Below are positions 44,978 to 54,317 of a DNA stretch of 64,000 nucleotides, in pieces. A model generated the notes under the pieces. It ran no database searches. It was not told the origin of the DNA and saw only the letters and a program-made list of their open reading frames with translations. Location of the stretch: positions 4,295,501-4,359,500 of the forward strand of contig NZ_CP089291.1 in the NCBI RefSeq assembly GCF_022818495.1, given 5' to 3'. Within the stretch, counting starts at the first letter, position 1; the number at the start of each line of letters is the position of its first letter. This DNA is from Fodinisporobacter ferrooxydans. Its GTDB lineage: Bacteria > Bacillota > Bacilli > Tumebacillales > MYW30-H2. A program made the translations under genes and the position numbers.

Positions 44978-46477
44978 TTATTTTGCTTCTTTGTAAGCAG
45001 GCGACAAAATCGAAGTGTGCTCCTGGAATCCGTCGTAAACCGCCTGTTCCGCCTGAAACAGCTGCTGTGCCCGCTTCACTTCCACACAGCGGCTCGGTTT
45101 GGGCACAAGTTTCCCGGCATTGCACAAATCTTGCGGATTAAACACGCTGCGAATCGCCAACTGCGCCTGCAATTCCGCGTCATTAAACAAAAACCGCATT
45201 TCTTCCAATTTTTCCACGCCGACACCGTGCTCCCCTGTGATGCTCCCACCGACATCCGCACACACTTTTAACACGGCTGAACCTGTCTCCTGTGCCAGCT
45301 TTGTTTGTCCCGGAATTCTTCCATCGTACAAAATCAACGGATGCAAATTTCCGTCTCCCGCGTGAAACACGTTGGCAATCCGCAATCCCGACTCACGGCT
45401 GATGTCCGCAATTTTCGCCAGCACTTCCGCCAGGCGCGTCCGTGGAATCACGCCGTCCTGCACCAGATAATCCGGAGAAATGCGCCCCATGGCGCCGAAC
45501 GCCATTTTCCGGCTGCTCCACCACAAAGCCCGCTCTGCATCCGACTCCGCCACTTTTACCATGCGCACATGATGTTTTTGACACATGTGAACGATCTTTT
45601 CCGCCATTTCTTCCACACCTGCAGCCAAACCGTCCACTTCGATCAACAATACGGCGGCAATATCTGTCGGATATCCGACATAGTAGTTGCTTTTATCGAC
45701 TGCCTGCATGGCCAATTGGTCCATCATTTCCATGGCGGCCGGAATAATGCCGGAGCTTATGACGTCAGAAACGGTGTTTGAAGCATCTTCCACAGAATCA
45801 TACATGGCCATGACTGTCTTGACAGCTTCCGGCTTTTTCAGAATCTTCACGGTTATTGCGGTTGCGATGCCAAGCGTACCTTCCGATCCGACGATCAGAC
45901 CGATCAGATCATACCCGAGGGAGTCCCCCATATAGGAGCCGACTTCAACGATGTTCCCATTTGGCAAAACGATTTCGGCGCCGACGATATGGTTTGTTGT
46001 CACACCGTATTTCAAACAATGGGAACCGCCTGCATTTTCCGCAAGATTTCCGCCGATTGTACAAGCCGATTGGCTGGACGGATCCGGCGCATAATAGCAG
46101 CCGTTGCCCGCAATTTTTTTGGTCAACTGCAAATTGATGTGGCCTGGCTGAACAACCGCCCGCATATTGTCAAAATCCACGTGCAAGAGCCGATCCATTT
46201 TGGCCAGACTGATGATGACTTCCCCATTCAACGGCGTTGCGCCGCCGCTGAGCCCTGTGCCTGCGCCCCGCGGCAAAAAGGGGATCTGATGCTCGTGCAA
46301 AAGCTTTACGACCCGGGACACTTCTTCTGTCGTGACAGGGAATACAACAGCCTTTGGGCGAGCCTTTTGCGCCACATATCCGTCACAATCATAGGCAAGC
46401 AGCTGATGTTCTTTATATAAAACACGATTCGGGCCGAGTATATTTGTGAGCTCACGAACCATTTCCAGTTTGTCCAT
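44978..46477 (-). CDS. glcD: Glycolate oxidase subunit GlcD (FAD-linked)
   Basis: 499 residues. FAD-binding PCMH domain (LPRGAGTGLSGGATPLNGEVIISL, split motif; APDPSSQSACTIGGNLAENAGG; LIGLIVGSEGTLGI) and the C-terminal FAD-oxidase domain (NVFHAGDGNLHP, GGSITGEHGVGVEK). With GlcE and GlcF it oxidises glycolate, and often D-lactate, to the oxo acid and passes electrons to quinone. Its ATG overlaps the glcF stop by one base (TAATG). Gene order is glcE-glcF-glcD. D-lactate or 2-hydroxyglutarate oxidation cannot be excluded, but the split three-subunit set and nearby glcB favour glycolate. Confidence 0.92.
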   Translation of the reverse strand: MDKLEMVRELTNILGPNRVLYKEHQLLAYDCDGYVAQKARPKAVVFPVTTEEVSRVVKLLHEHQIPFLPRGAGTGLSGGATPLNGEVIISLAKMDRLLHVDFDNMRAVVQPGHINLQLTKKIAGNGCYYAPDPSSQSACTIGGNLAENAGGSHCLKYGVTTNHIVGAEIVLPNGNIVEVGSYMGDSLGYDLIGLIVGSEGTLGIATAITVKILKKPEAVKTVMAMYDSVEDASNTVSDVISSGIIPAAMEMMDQLAMQAVDKSNYYVGYPTDIAAVLLIEVDGLAAGVEEMAEKIVHMCQKHHVRMVKVAESDAERALWWSSRKMAFGAMGRISPDYLVQDGVIPRTRLAEVLAKIADISRESGLRIANVFHAGDGNLHPLILYDGRIPGQTKLAQETGSAVLKVCADVGGSITGEHGVGVEKLEEMRFLFNDAELQAQLAIRSVFNPQDLCNAGKLVPKPSRCVEVKRAQQLFQAEQAVYDGFQEHTSILSPAYKEAK

Positions 46478-47811
46478 TACTCATTTCCCTCCCGCCGATA
46501 TGCTTCATCCAAAATTTCAATCGTGTGCAATACATCCAAGTCAGTTTCCCGCCGATGGACACCGACCATAATCTGCATCATGCAGCCCGGATTCCCCATG
46601 GCGATACACTCCACACCTTCCGGCACGTCATCCATTTTGCGCTCCAGCAACTGCCCTGCCATATCCGGATGCGTGATATTATAAATCCCGGCGCTCCCGC
46701 AGCAGCGATCCGAATTCGGCATCTCCACCAATGTGACGCCAGGAATGGAACGGAGGATCTGGCGCGGTTGCGAACGGACTTTTTGGGCATGGCACAAATG
46801 GCAAGCATCATGATACGTAATGGTGCGTTTGACTTCCGCTTGCGGCGGTTCGAAACCGACTTCTACCAGCAACTCGGAAATATCGCGCACACGGGCTGAA
46901 AATTGCTCCGCTTTTTCATGATAGAATGGATCGTCGCGAAAGAGTTCCGGATATTCCTTGAGTGCGGCTCCACATCCGGCGGCGTTGATGACGATATAGT
47001 CGGCATCTGACGCCAAGAACACGTCAATGTTGTGTTTGGCCATTTGCCTTGCCTGCTCTCTGTCACCCGCATGCACTTGCAGTGCGCCGCAGCAGATCTG
47101 CTGTTTTGGCACGATCACTTCCAGGCCGTTGTGTGTGGCAACTCTGGCTGTTGCCCGATTGATGTCGGAGAAGACAACATCCATCACACAGCCGGTAAAC
47201 AAGGCAGCCGTCGCTTTTTTGTCGCCCCGCTGCGGAATGCGCTCCGGCAGCGAATCAAGTGCGCTTGTCGCCGGCACTTCCGGCAGAATCGCTTCCATCT
47301 CCCGCAACTGCTTCGGCAAGATTTTTAACAGACCCGATTTCCTTGATACCGCTTGCAATCCAGATTTTTGATAGAAGCGCGTCAATTTTCCAACCATTTT
47401 CAGGCGATTCGGATGTGGAAAAATCCCTCGCAAAAATAATTTTTGGACAGCACCTTTCATCCCTTTTGCCGGTTCCGCATAAAATACTTGGCCGCGGGCT
47501 TCTTCGATCAATGCGCCGACCTGCACGCCCGATGGACAGACCGTTTCGCAAGCGCGGCAATCCAAACATTGAAATACCGGGTCAATCACCGACTCATCGA
47601 GCGGCAACAACCCTTCCGATGCGGATTTGATCAGATACACGCGCCCCCGCGGCGACTGATTTTCATCTCCCAATTGTTGATAGGTCGGACAAACCTCCAG
47701 ACAAAAACCGCAGTGCACACAGACCGAATACTTGTCTTCATCCGGCGCATCCGGCCATTTAAAAGCAGATTCCAGTTGTAAGAGCGATACATCCGCTTCC
47801 GCTTTTGCCAT
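46477..47811 (-). CDS. glcF: Glycolate oxidase iron-sulfur subunit GlcF
   Basis: 444 residues. Two 4Fe-4S motifs (CVHCGFCLEVCP and CLDCRACETVCP) in the N-terminal 110 residues, followed by two CCG domains (CCGALQVHAG and CCGSAGIYNI) of the heterodisulfide-reductase type. It carries electrons from the FAD subunits to the membrane quinone pool. The start follows GGGAGGG. It begins two bases after the glcE stop and overlaps glcD by one base, so the three subunits are made in step. Confidence 0.94.
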   Translation of the reverse strand: MAKAEADVSLLQLESAFKWPDAPDEDKYSVCVHCGFCLEVCPTYQQLGDENQSPRGRVYLIKSASEGLLPLDESVIDPVFQCLDCRACETVCPSGVQVGALIEEARGQVFYAEPAKGMKGAVQKLFLRGIFPHPNRLKMVGKLTRFYQKSGLQAVSRKSGLLKILPKQLREMEAILPEVPATSALDSLPERIPQRGDKKATAALFTGCVMDVVFSDINRATARVATHNGLEVIVPKQQICCGALQVHAGDREQARQMAKHNIDVFLASDADYIVINAAGCGAALKEYPELFRDDPFYHEKAEQFSARVRDISELLVEVGFEPPQAEVKRTITYHDACHLCHAQKVRSQPRQILRSIPGVTLVEMPNSDRCCGSAGIYNITHPDMAGQLLERKMDDVPEGVECIAMGNPGCMMQIMVGVHRRETDLDVLHTIEILDEAYRREGNE

Positions 47812-47813
47812 TG

Positions 47814-49133
47814 TTATATCCCTCCCAAGAAACGACCCGGGTTCATAATCCCGTGCGCGTCAATGGTTTGTTTGATTCCTTTCATCAGCGACCATGCAGC
47901 ATCCACTTGCCCGAATACATCGACGCGTTTCCGCAATTCCAAAGGTCCTGCAAGCATCACTGCGAACCCTTTTTGACGTTCCGCCATTTGTCGAACACGC
48001 GTGACAAGCTCCTCCCATTGCTCCACCGAGCCTGTTTTGCAAACCACTGCGGCAGTTCCTTGCGCTTTGTTGCAAGTAGCGATGACAGGCAGCTGCATTT
48101 GGTCAGCCAGGCTCTTCATTTGCGCAAGATCTGTCAAGATGCCTGCAGCTTTTGTGCTGACTTTAATCACGAGACTGGCACCGCAGATATCCCCATGATA
48201 GACGTTCCAAAACCGTTCGACAGCAGCGCCTTTGCGGACATTGATCGCCAAACCTGCTTCTTTCGCCCATTGCGTCAAGACAGATGTTTGATAAGCGGCT
48301 GCTGTCTCCACTTCGTCGCACCCGACAGCCAGCGTCCATGGAGATGGCAAATCCGTAACGGCTGAGCAGGAACCGGACAATACTTCAAACGAACTCGGAA
48401 CCAAATGTGAGTTGATGATTCTCTCGGAGATTTCTTGGATTTGCTGCAATGTTCCGCTTAAAACGCACAGTTCCCGATGCAAAGGCAGCGGTTTCAACTT
48501 AAATGTAACTTCTGTAATCATCGCCAATGTTCCCAAGGAACCGATGAAAAGCTTGGTCATATCGTATCCGGCGACATTTTTCACCACTTTTCCGCCTGTC
48601 TGAATCACTTGTCCGTTGGGGTATACCACCCGGAGACCGATGGTGTGATCCCGCAATGTTCCGTACAAGACACGGGATGGACCGCTCAGATCCGTTGCCA
48701 CGATCCCGCCGATTGTCGCATGATCCATGCAAGAGGGATGGATGGAAAGCATTTGTCCGCTGTCTGCCAGAAGTTTTTGCAAGTCCTTGAACACAACGCC
48801 CGGTTGGACGGTAACGGTCATATCGGCCGGCGAGTACTCGATCACCTGATTCATGCGAACCGTTCGAATTACGAGATCGATCGGTTTGGAAATATTCCCA
48901 TAGGCAAGCTGCGTACCGCCGCCAACGACAGAAACATGCAATCCGTTCTCATTTGCCAATGCCAGAAGATTCGATACTTCCTCTTCTGTCTCCGGCTCCA
49001 AGACAATCGTCTGACGCTCATGACCATCGATTGCCTTTGTGGCTGACGAATCCTCGTATACACGATCAGGGGAGAGAATGCTTCGACACACTTGTACAAT
49101 TGTATCTGCTGCTATGCGTGTTTCGATTGTCAT
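47814..49133 (-). CDS. glcE: Glycolate oxidase FAD-binding subunit GlcE
   Basis: 439 residues with an N-terminal FAD-binding PCMH domain: LHVSVVGGGTQLAYGN, HPSCMDHATIGGIVATDLSGPSR (split), KVVKNVAGYDMTKLFIGSLGTL. The length is a little above the usual GlcE. A second FAD-oxidase-type C-terminal domain is only weakly like GlcD. It is first gene of glcE-glcF-glcD, with GGAGGTG before the ATG. The gap to the permease gene (49134-49323) holds a short terminator-like palindrome, so the oxidase genes may be partly read through from the permease promoter or have their own. Confidence 0.88.
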   Translation of the reverse strand: MTIETRIAADTIVQVCRSILSPDRVYEDSSATKAIDGHERQTIVLEPETEEEVSNLLALANENGLHVSVVGGGTQLAYGNISKPIDLVIRTVRMNQVIEYSPADMTVTVQPGVVFKDLQKLLADSGQMLSIHPSCMDHATIGGIVATDLSGPSRVLYGTLRDHTIGLRVVYPNGQVIQTGGKVVKNVAGYDMTKLFIGSLGTLAMITEVTFKLKPLPLHRELCVLSGTLQQIQEISERIINSHLVPSSFEVLSGSCSAVTDLPSPWTLAVGCDEVETAAAYQTSVLTQWAKEAGLAINVRKGAAVERFWNVYHGDICGASLVIKVSTKAAGILTDLAQMKSLADQMQLPVIATCNKAQGTAAVVCKTGSVEQWEELVTRVRQMAERQKGFAVMLAGPLELRKRVDVFGQVDAAWSLMKGIKQTIDAHGIMNPGRFLGGI

Positions 49134-49260
49134 GGTTTCACCTCCAAGATTGTATATTCTTCAAAACCAAAATCCATGAGCATGCCGCCACATTTGCCGA
49201 CAGATTCATCTGTGGCTTGGGATGCCGCATGTGCAGAAAACAACAACTTGCATGAATGGA

Positions 49261-49285
49261 GAAAAGAGAGGAGATATCTCCTCTC
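49261..49285 (-). terminator. Palindromic terminator after the permease gene
   Basis: A perfect 20-base palindrome (49266-49285, GAGAGGAG and CTCCTCTC arms) followed by TTTTC on the minus strand. Confidence 0.6.
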
Positions 49286-49323
49286 CGCTCATCCATAGTA
49301 TGAAGGTACGAAAATTTGCTAAG

Positions 49324-50982
49324 TTATTTTCCCGGAATCATGCCAGGGAACACATAGGCTTGCAGTACTGTGATCACGGCGATGATCGCCAGGAACAGGA
49401 CGCTATGCTTGATGGTGAAACGGTACAAGTCGCCTTCTTTCCCCACCAAACCTGTCGCAGAAGTACCGACGGCAATGGATTGGGGTGAAATCATTTTTCC
49501 CATCACACCGCCTGAGGAGTTTGCCCCCATGGTCAGATATGGATTGAGGTGCAATTGTTGTGCTGTCAATTGTTGCAAACCGCCAAACAAGAGATTGGAT
49601 GAAGTGTCGCTGCCTGTCAGGAATACGCCGATCCATCCGAGCAATGGCGCGAAGATCGGGAACAACACGCCTGTATGCGCCAAGGCAAGGGCCATCGTAG
49701 CACTCATCCCGGAGTAGTTCATCAATTGTCCAAATCCGACAACCAAACCAATCGTTGTCAGCGGATACTTCAATTGCTTTAACGTTTCGCCAAACGTCTT
49801 CAACCAGTCGCCCATGGAAATTCCAATGACAAATTTCGCTAAAAACGCTGTCACGAGAATGGATGTACCTGTCGCAGCCAAAATGTCAAACGTATAGATC
49901 GCCGGTATTGGAGTAGCTTTTGCCACAATTGGAGCCGCTTTCAAAACTTCGTTGTGCAATGCCCAGAATTTGAAAGTAACCGTAAATCCGGAGAGCGCTT
50001 TCTTTACGCCCGGCAAAGTCCATAAAATAACCATGACCGTCAAGAGAATGTACGGCGTCCATGCGCGCAGCACTTCACCTGCCGAATGCTTCGGCGGCAA
50101 ATTGGATTTTAGTCCAAGTTCGGATGTTGCCGCAATTTGTTCTTCATTCTTAAAGCGGAAAATGGTTTTCGGCTGCCAAAACCGCATCAAAATGATAACG
50201 GCCACCAAGGAAACGAGAGCAGACAAAACGTCCGGAAGCTGTGGGCCAAGATAGTTTGCAACTAAAAATTGTGTGATTGCAAAGGAAAAGCCTGCAGTAA
50301 ACGCAGCCGGCAGTACTTCTTTTAATCCTTTCCAGCCGGACATGACAAATACCAGCCAGAATGGCAACAGAAACGAAACGATCGGCAACTGTCGTCCGAT
50401 AACTTGGCTCAAGAACAATGCATTGGAATGCGTAACGCCTGCCAACGCCGTCACAGGTATCCCCAGTGCGCCAAATGCAACCGGACCGGTATCGGCGATC
50501 AAGCACAAACCCGCCGCATACAATGGATTAAATCCTAATCCCACAAGCATCGCACCCGCAATCGCAACAGGCGCTCCAAATCCGGCAGCACCTTCCAGGA
50601 ATGCCCCAAAGGAAAACGCAATCAGCAGCATTTGAATTCTGCGGTCACTTGTGATTCCACTGATCGATTCGCGAATGGTATCGAAATGTCCTGTTTTAAC
50701 CGTCAGATTGTACAGGAACACCGCTGTAAAAACAATCCACCCAATCGGCCAAATACCCGTCAGCCCACCGTATAACGTAGATGACACCGCTTTCACAATT
50801 GGGAAATGGAAAAAGATAATAGAAATCAAAATGGCGATTATCACTGTATAAAACGCCGCAACATGACCTTTCATGCGTTTGACTGCCAACGCCCAGAAAA
50901 AGAACAAAATCGGAAGTGTCGCAACCAGCGCAGACCACCCCACACTACCCGCCACAGGTGTGTACCCCTGAGTCCAACTCAT
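49324..50982 (-). CDS. lctP: L-lactate/glycolate permease (LctP family)
   Basis: A 552-residue membrane protein of the lactate permease family with about 13 helices. Seen: SFGAFLEGAAGFGAPVAIAG, FNPLYAAGLCLIADTGPVAFG, GWIGVFLTGSDTSSNLLFGGLQ. The family includes LldP (lactate) and GlcA (glycolate). Placement upstream of glcE-glcF-glcD, with glcB nearby, makes glycolate a likely substrate, possibly together with lactate. The ATG at 50982 follows AAGGGGG. Its leader holds an eightfold 8-bp repeat and a predicted IclR-type operator. Confidence 0.92.
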   Translation of the reverse strand: MSWTQGYTPVAGSVGWSALVATLPILFFFWALAVKRMKGHVAAFYTVIIAILISIIFFHFPIVKAVSSTLYGGLTGIWPIGWIVFTAVFLYNLTVKTGHFDTIRESISGITSDRRIQMLLIAFSFGAFLEGAAGFGAPVAIAGAMLVGLGFNPLYAAGLCLIADTGPVAFGALGIPVTALAGVTHSNALFLSQVIGRQLPIVSFLLPFWLVFVMSGWKGLKEVLPAAFTAGFSFAITQFLVANYLGPQLPDVLSALVSLVAVIILMRFWQPKTIFRFKNEEQIAATSELGLKSNLPPKHSAGEVLRAWTPYILLTVMVILWTLPGVKKALSGFTVTFKFWALHNEVLKAAPIVAKATPIPAIYTFDILAATGTSILVTAFLAKFVIGISMGDWLKTFGETLKQLKYPLTTIGLVVGFGQLMNYSGMSATMALALAHTGVLFPIFAPLLGWIGVFLTGSDTSSNLLFGGLQQLTAQQLHLNPYLTMGANSSGGVMGKMISPQSIAVGTSATGLVGKEGDLYRFTIKHSVLFLAIIAVITVLQAYVFPGMIPGK

Positions 50983-51017
50983 TACAATGTGCCCCCTTCT
51001 CCATCGGAATCGATACT

Positions 51018-51081
51018 GCTTAATTGCTTAATTGCTTAATTGCTTAATTGCTTAATTGCTTAATTGCTTAATTGCTTAATT
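51018..51081. repeat. Eight tandem copies of an 8-bp unit in the permease leader
   Basis: Eight perfect GCTTAATT units, 36 to 99 bases upstream of the permease ATG and downstream of its predicted promoter. On the transcript it reads AAUUAAGC. Such simple repeats change copy number by slippage and could alter leader length or structure. The rest of the 434-base gap holds the lctP and adeR upstream regions. Confidence 0.95.
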
Positions 51082-51136
51082 GAATTGTATCAAGAACTTC
51101 CGCTTTCCCCTTTCCGCTCACCTCCCTGATATTCAT

Positions 51137-51213
51137 TTGTTCTGCATTACGGAATATGGTTCTGAAATATTCATCTTGTATTTTGAATATACCATATCTA
51201 GTTTTTATTTGTC
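51137..51213 (-). promoter_or_regulatory. lctP: Promoter and IclR-like operator of the permease gene
   Basis: Minus strand: ATGACA (51213-51208), 18-base spacer, TATATT (51189-51184). Downstream, on the plus strand at 51151-51163, lies GGAAT-ATG-GTTCT, with a TTCT half-site at 51140-51143. This aligns without gaps to the operator at 44888-44914, sharing most positions. The operator sits about 14-40 bases after the predicted transcription start. Confidence 0.55.
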
Positions 51214-51416
51214 ATTATTTTATTTTAACTGTCACAATTCAGTCTAGTGCAAATTGAAAATTTTACAAAATCGGGTTCCCTTTCTATAATTCTGTCTATT
51301 TCCGTAGATGATTTCAATGATATAATGAATGAACACAATTGTTTTGTATGAAACGAATCTGAGTTTTATTGAACCATCCTCGTAAAACATTTTGCGTATT
51401 TGAGGAGTTAGCAGAA

Positions 51417-52652
51417 GTGAATTTGGAACATGATCCGTTTGATGAACCTTTTGAAAATTTAGAGACGTTGGCGGACAGGATCAGCGAGACATTGCAGTGT
51501 CCTGTAACGATTGAAGACGCCAATCACCGTCTGCTTGCATATAGCTTTCACGATTTGCAGACCGACCCGGCACGCATTGCAACCATCATCGGCCGCCGTG
51601 TTCCGGAATCTGTCATTAACAGCCTTTGGAAAGAAGGAGTGATCCAACGGCTGTTGAGTGGTGATGAACCGATTCATATCCCATCCATTCAAGATGTGGG
51701 GCTCGGCAGCCGTGTAGCGATTTCGATTCGCAAAAATCAGGAAGTATTGGGATATATTTGGGTTGTGGAAACCCGGCCCTTATCTTCGCATGCCTTTCAC
51801 GTGTTAAAAAAAGCCGCTCAGACAGCGAAAGCCAAGCTCATGCAGCTACAAATCCGCAAGCAAAAACAAGAAGAGGGTTATCAAGAATTTTTTTGGCGAT
51901 TGTTGACCGGTTCCTTTCCGTCCGATGCTGCCATTGAAGAAGAAGCACAAAAATTGGCGCTTTCTCTCGCAAGGGATTTTCAGATCCTTGTTTTAGATTT
52001 TAAACAACCGATCGACCCCCAAATTCGCCAAAAAATCCAGTATGTAATCAAAACGAATCAAAAAGTAAAAATTGTATTGACTGCTGTAGATCGAAGCCAA
52101 TTGATTCTGTTGGTCAATCCGCCGCTGCCAGCTACTGCAAAACAGGATATTTCCGCATTTGTACAAAACTTTGTCGCCCAGATGTGGGAGCGTTTTGAAG
52201 TTTCATCGATTACTCCGGCAGTCGGCACATTATATCGGGATCACTATACGAAAGTGGAAAATAGCTACCAGGAAGCATTAACCGTTTTGCAAATGAAAGA
52301 TCGTTATCCAAGTGAAATCAAACCGTTGCTTCATTATGAAGATTTAGGATTTTATCGATACATCCCAGTATTGCATGAATTCCGGAAACAGCATAAATCC
52401 AATCATCCGGCCATCCAAAAATTGCAGGAATATGACCGGCTGCACCACTCCAATCTGCTGGAAACCCTGTTTGTCTACCTGGTCTGCGATTCCAATATCA
52501 AAGAGGCGGCTGACCGTTTGCATATTCATACGAACACGCTTGCCTATCGACTTGCACGCATGGCTGAAATCGCAGACATTCAGTTGAAAGACATGGATCA
52601 GAAAGTCGGACTCTATCTGGAATTCCGATTGATACAGTTGGAACAAAAGTGA
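51417..52652 (+). CDS. adeR: PucR-family regulator AdeR, activator of ald
   Basis: 411 residues from a GTG at 51417 that has GAGGAG nine bases upstream; the length matches B. subtilis AdeR. N-terminal sensor region (VTIEDANHRLLAYSFHD), a middle GGDEF-like linker typical of CdaR/PucR proteins, and a C-terminal helix-turn-helix (NIKEAADRLHIHTNTLAYRLARM). AdeR activates alanine dehydrogenase in B. subtilis, and ald is the next gene here, which makes the call firm. A glycolate or glycerate regulator (CdaR type) is the alternative, because the divergent neighbour is the permease. Confidence 0.82.
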   Translation: MNLEHDPFDEPFENLETLADRISETLQCPVTIEDANHRLLAYSFHDLQTDPARIATIIGRRVPESVINSLWKEGVIQRLLSGDEPIHIPSIQDVGLGSRVAISIRKNQEVLGYIWVVETRPLSSHAFHVLKKAAQTAKAKLMQLQIRKQKQEEGYQEFFWRLLTGSFPSDAAIEEEAQKLALSLARDFQILVLDFKQPIDPQIRQKIQYVIKTNQKVKIVLTAVDRSQLILLVNPPLPATAKQDISAFVQNFVAQMWERFEVSSITPAVGTLYRDHYTKVENSYQEALTVLQMKDRYPSEIKPLLHYEDLGFYRYIPVLHEFRKQHKSNHPAIQKLQEYDRLHHSNLLETLFVYLVCDSNIKEAADRLHIHTNTLAYRLARMAEIADIQLKDMDQKVGLYLEFRLIQLEQK

Positions 52653-52743
52653 ACTTGTTAAAATACACAAACCTATTGCGAGTTTTTCATTTTTCTCAAC
52701 AAAGAAAAAATCCCCCGTCTCCCCTATACTTTATATAAGTGAT

Positions 52744-52854
52744 TATTCAAAAAATGGTTAAGCTAGACACAAGGAGATGAGTTGAAGCACGAAAAAGTCT
52801 GAGAAGTGTACGTGTTCGGTGCATGATAGGGCTTTTTGGGATTCGGCAAAGCAA
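52744..52854 (-). repeat. Dispersed MITE-like repeat, copy 4 (decayed)
   Basis: Follows the reverse complement of the complete copy from its TTCAAAAAATGG end through GACACAAGGAG, GAAGCACGAAAA, GTGTACGTGTTCGGT and CTTTTTGGGATTCGGCAAAGCAA. It stops before the terminal GTGGAG...GAACA part. It has many point changes. Its inner end is 18 bases before the ald ATG, so the ald leader consists largely of this element. Confidence 0.75.
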
Positions 52855-52872
52855 TCATTGAGGGGGATATTT

Positions 52873-54009
52873 ATGAAAATCGGAATTCCAAGAGAAATTA
52901 AAAATAATGAAAATCGTGTTGCCATTACACCCGGCGGCGTGGAAGTGTTAAAAAACAACGGACATACCGTATACATCGAATCATCCGCGGGAGTCGGCAG
53001 CGGATTTGCCGATGAAGAATATCGCCAAAAAGGCGCGACGATTCTATCCTCTGCGGCAGACGTTTGGACGCAATCCGATATGATCATGAAAGTAAAAGAA
53101 CCGTTGCCGGAAGAATACACATATTTCCGCGAAGGGTTGATTCTGTTTACCTATTTGCATCTGGCTCCTGAGCCTGCTTTGACAAAAGCATTGGCGGATA
53201 ACGGAGTGATCGCCATCGCATACGAAACCATCCAGCTTGATGACCGGTCTTTGCCGCTTTTGACACCGATGAGTGAAGTGGCAGGCCGTATGGCTGTCCA
53301 AATCGGCGCGCAATTTTTAGAAAAACCAAATGGCGGGAAAGGCATTCTCTTGAGCGGAGTTCCTGGAGTTGCCCCAGGAGAAGTCGTGATCGTCGGCGGC
53401 GGCACCGTCGGATTGAATGCCGCCAAAATGGCGGTCGGTTCGGGTGCGCGCGTCACCATCCTCGACGTTAATCCAGACCGTCTTCGTTATCTCGATGATA
53501 TTTTCGGCAGCCGCATCACAACACTGATGTCCAATTCCTACAATCTCGAACAGGCTGTCGGCAAAGCAGACTTGTTGATCGGCTGTGTTCTCATCCCTGG
53601 AGCCCGTGCGCCAAAACTCGTCAAAGACTACATGGTAAAAGGAATGTCCGCAGGTTCTGTAATCGTCGATGTAGCCATCGATCAAGGCGGCTCGATCGAA
53701 ACGATCGACCGCGTTACGACTCATTCCAATCCGACCTACGAAAAATATGGGGTCATTCATTATGCAGTAGCCAATATGCCAGGGGCTGTCGCAAGAACAT
53801 CCACGCTTGCGTTGACAAATGTAACGATCCCCTATGCGCTGCAAATTGCAAACAAAGGCGTCCAAAAGGCAATTGCCGACAATAAGGCATTGTATCGCGG
53901 CGTAAACGTGGCGTTTGGTTCCGTTACGTACGAAGCTGTCGCCAAAGACCTTGGCTACGTGTTTGTCCCGGCAGATAAAGCAATGGAATTGAAAGTAGCG
54001 GCAATTTAA
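52873..54009 (+). CDS. ald: Alanine dehydrogenase
   Basis: NAD-dependent conversion of alanine to pyruvate and ammonia, important in sporulating Bacillus growing on alanine. It is 378 residues from the ATG at 52873 (GAGGGGG upstream), the family length. Motifs: [20 protein letters not shown], the substrate Lys in [13 protein letters not shown], the catalytic His in FTYLHLAPE, and the NAD-binding [15 protein letters not shown]. An in-frame extension to 52819 is repeat sequence and is rejected. It follows adeR; the terminator is not clear, since group II intron debris starts about 25 bases after the stop. Confidence 0.96.
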   Translation: MKIGIPREIKNNENRVAITPGGVEVLKNNGHTVYIESSAGVGSGFADEEYRQKGATILSSAADVWTQSDMIMKVKEPLPEEYTYFREGLILFTYLHLAPEPALTKALADNGVIAIAYETIQLDDRSLPLLTPMSEVAGRMAVQIGAQFLEKPNGGKGILLSGVPGVAPGEVVIVGGGTVGLNAAKMAVGSGARVTILDVNPDRLRYLDDIFGSRITTLMSNSYNLEQAVGKADLLIGCVLIPGARAPKLVKDYMVKGMSAGSVIVDVAIDQGGSIETIDRVTTHSNPTYEKYGVIHYAVANMPGAVARTSTLALTNVTIPYALQIANKGVQKAIADNKALYRGVNVAFGSVTYEAVAKDLGYVFVPADKAMELKVAAI

Positions 54010-54035
54010 TAATTTTTCACTAATTGTATTCGGTT

Positions 54036-54180
54036 GTCGGAATCCTACTGGTAAGCAGTGTAGGTACGATCTCATCAGAAAGCCGTATGAGGGAAAACCT
54101 CACGTACGGTTTGTTGAGGAAGGGATGAAGAGTAAAGTGCGGGTTCTCGCCCGCAAGTGAAATTCATTCCTTTACCCTAT
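54036..54180 (+). mobile_element. Group II intron remnant (3' end: domains V and VI)
   Basis: Domain V is at 54080-54112: AAGCCGTA pairs with TACGGTTT, with the CG bulge region and a GAAA-capped TGAGG/CCTCA upper stem. This is the conserved catalytic hairpin of group II introns. Domain VI follows (TGCGGG/CCCGCA inner stem at about 54138-54155, AGGGATGAA/TTCATTCCT outer stem), and CCCTAT near 54180 fits a 3' splice end. No reverse transcriptase or domains I-IV are present between ald and here, so it is a dead fragment. Confidence 0.85.
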
Positions 54181-54211
54181 ACGTGGTTAGTATTTGACGA
54201 TTACGCCATAA

Positions 54212-54317
54212 CAAGCTTACTTAAATGAATTTTGTTATCGGTTCAATCGTCGAATGTTTACCGGGGAATTGTTTGAAAGGCTCATTCAAGCGTGTATCAA
54301 TTCATCCACAGTGAACT
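54212..54317 (+). pseudogene. IS1595-type transposase, C-terminal fragment
   Basis: The frame reads QAYLNEFCYRFNRRMFTGEL and then FERLIQACINSSTVNY. The YLNEFCYRFNRR block is the C-terminal signature of IS1595/ISXO2-family DDE transposases. The rest of the gene is missing; a stop (TAA) lies just before it and at about 54318 the sequence switches to an RHS fragment on the other strand. Confidence 0.75.

Noticed and set aside
51018-51081. Possible CRISPR-like array
   Set aside because: The units are 8 bp and directly adjacent with no spacers; it is a simple sequence repeat.
54010-54180. A functional group II intron
   Set aside because: Only the last two domains remain; no reverse transcriptase frame or 5' intron sequence lies between ald and domain V.
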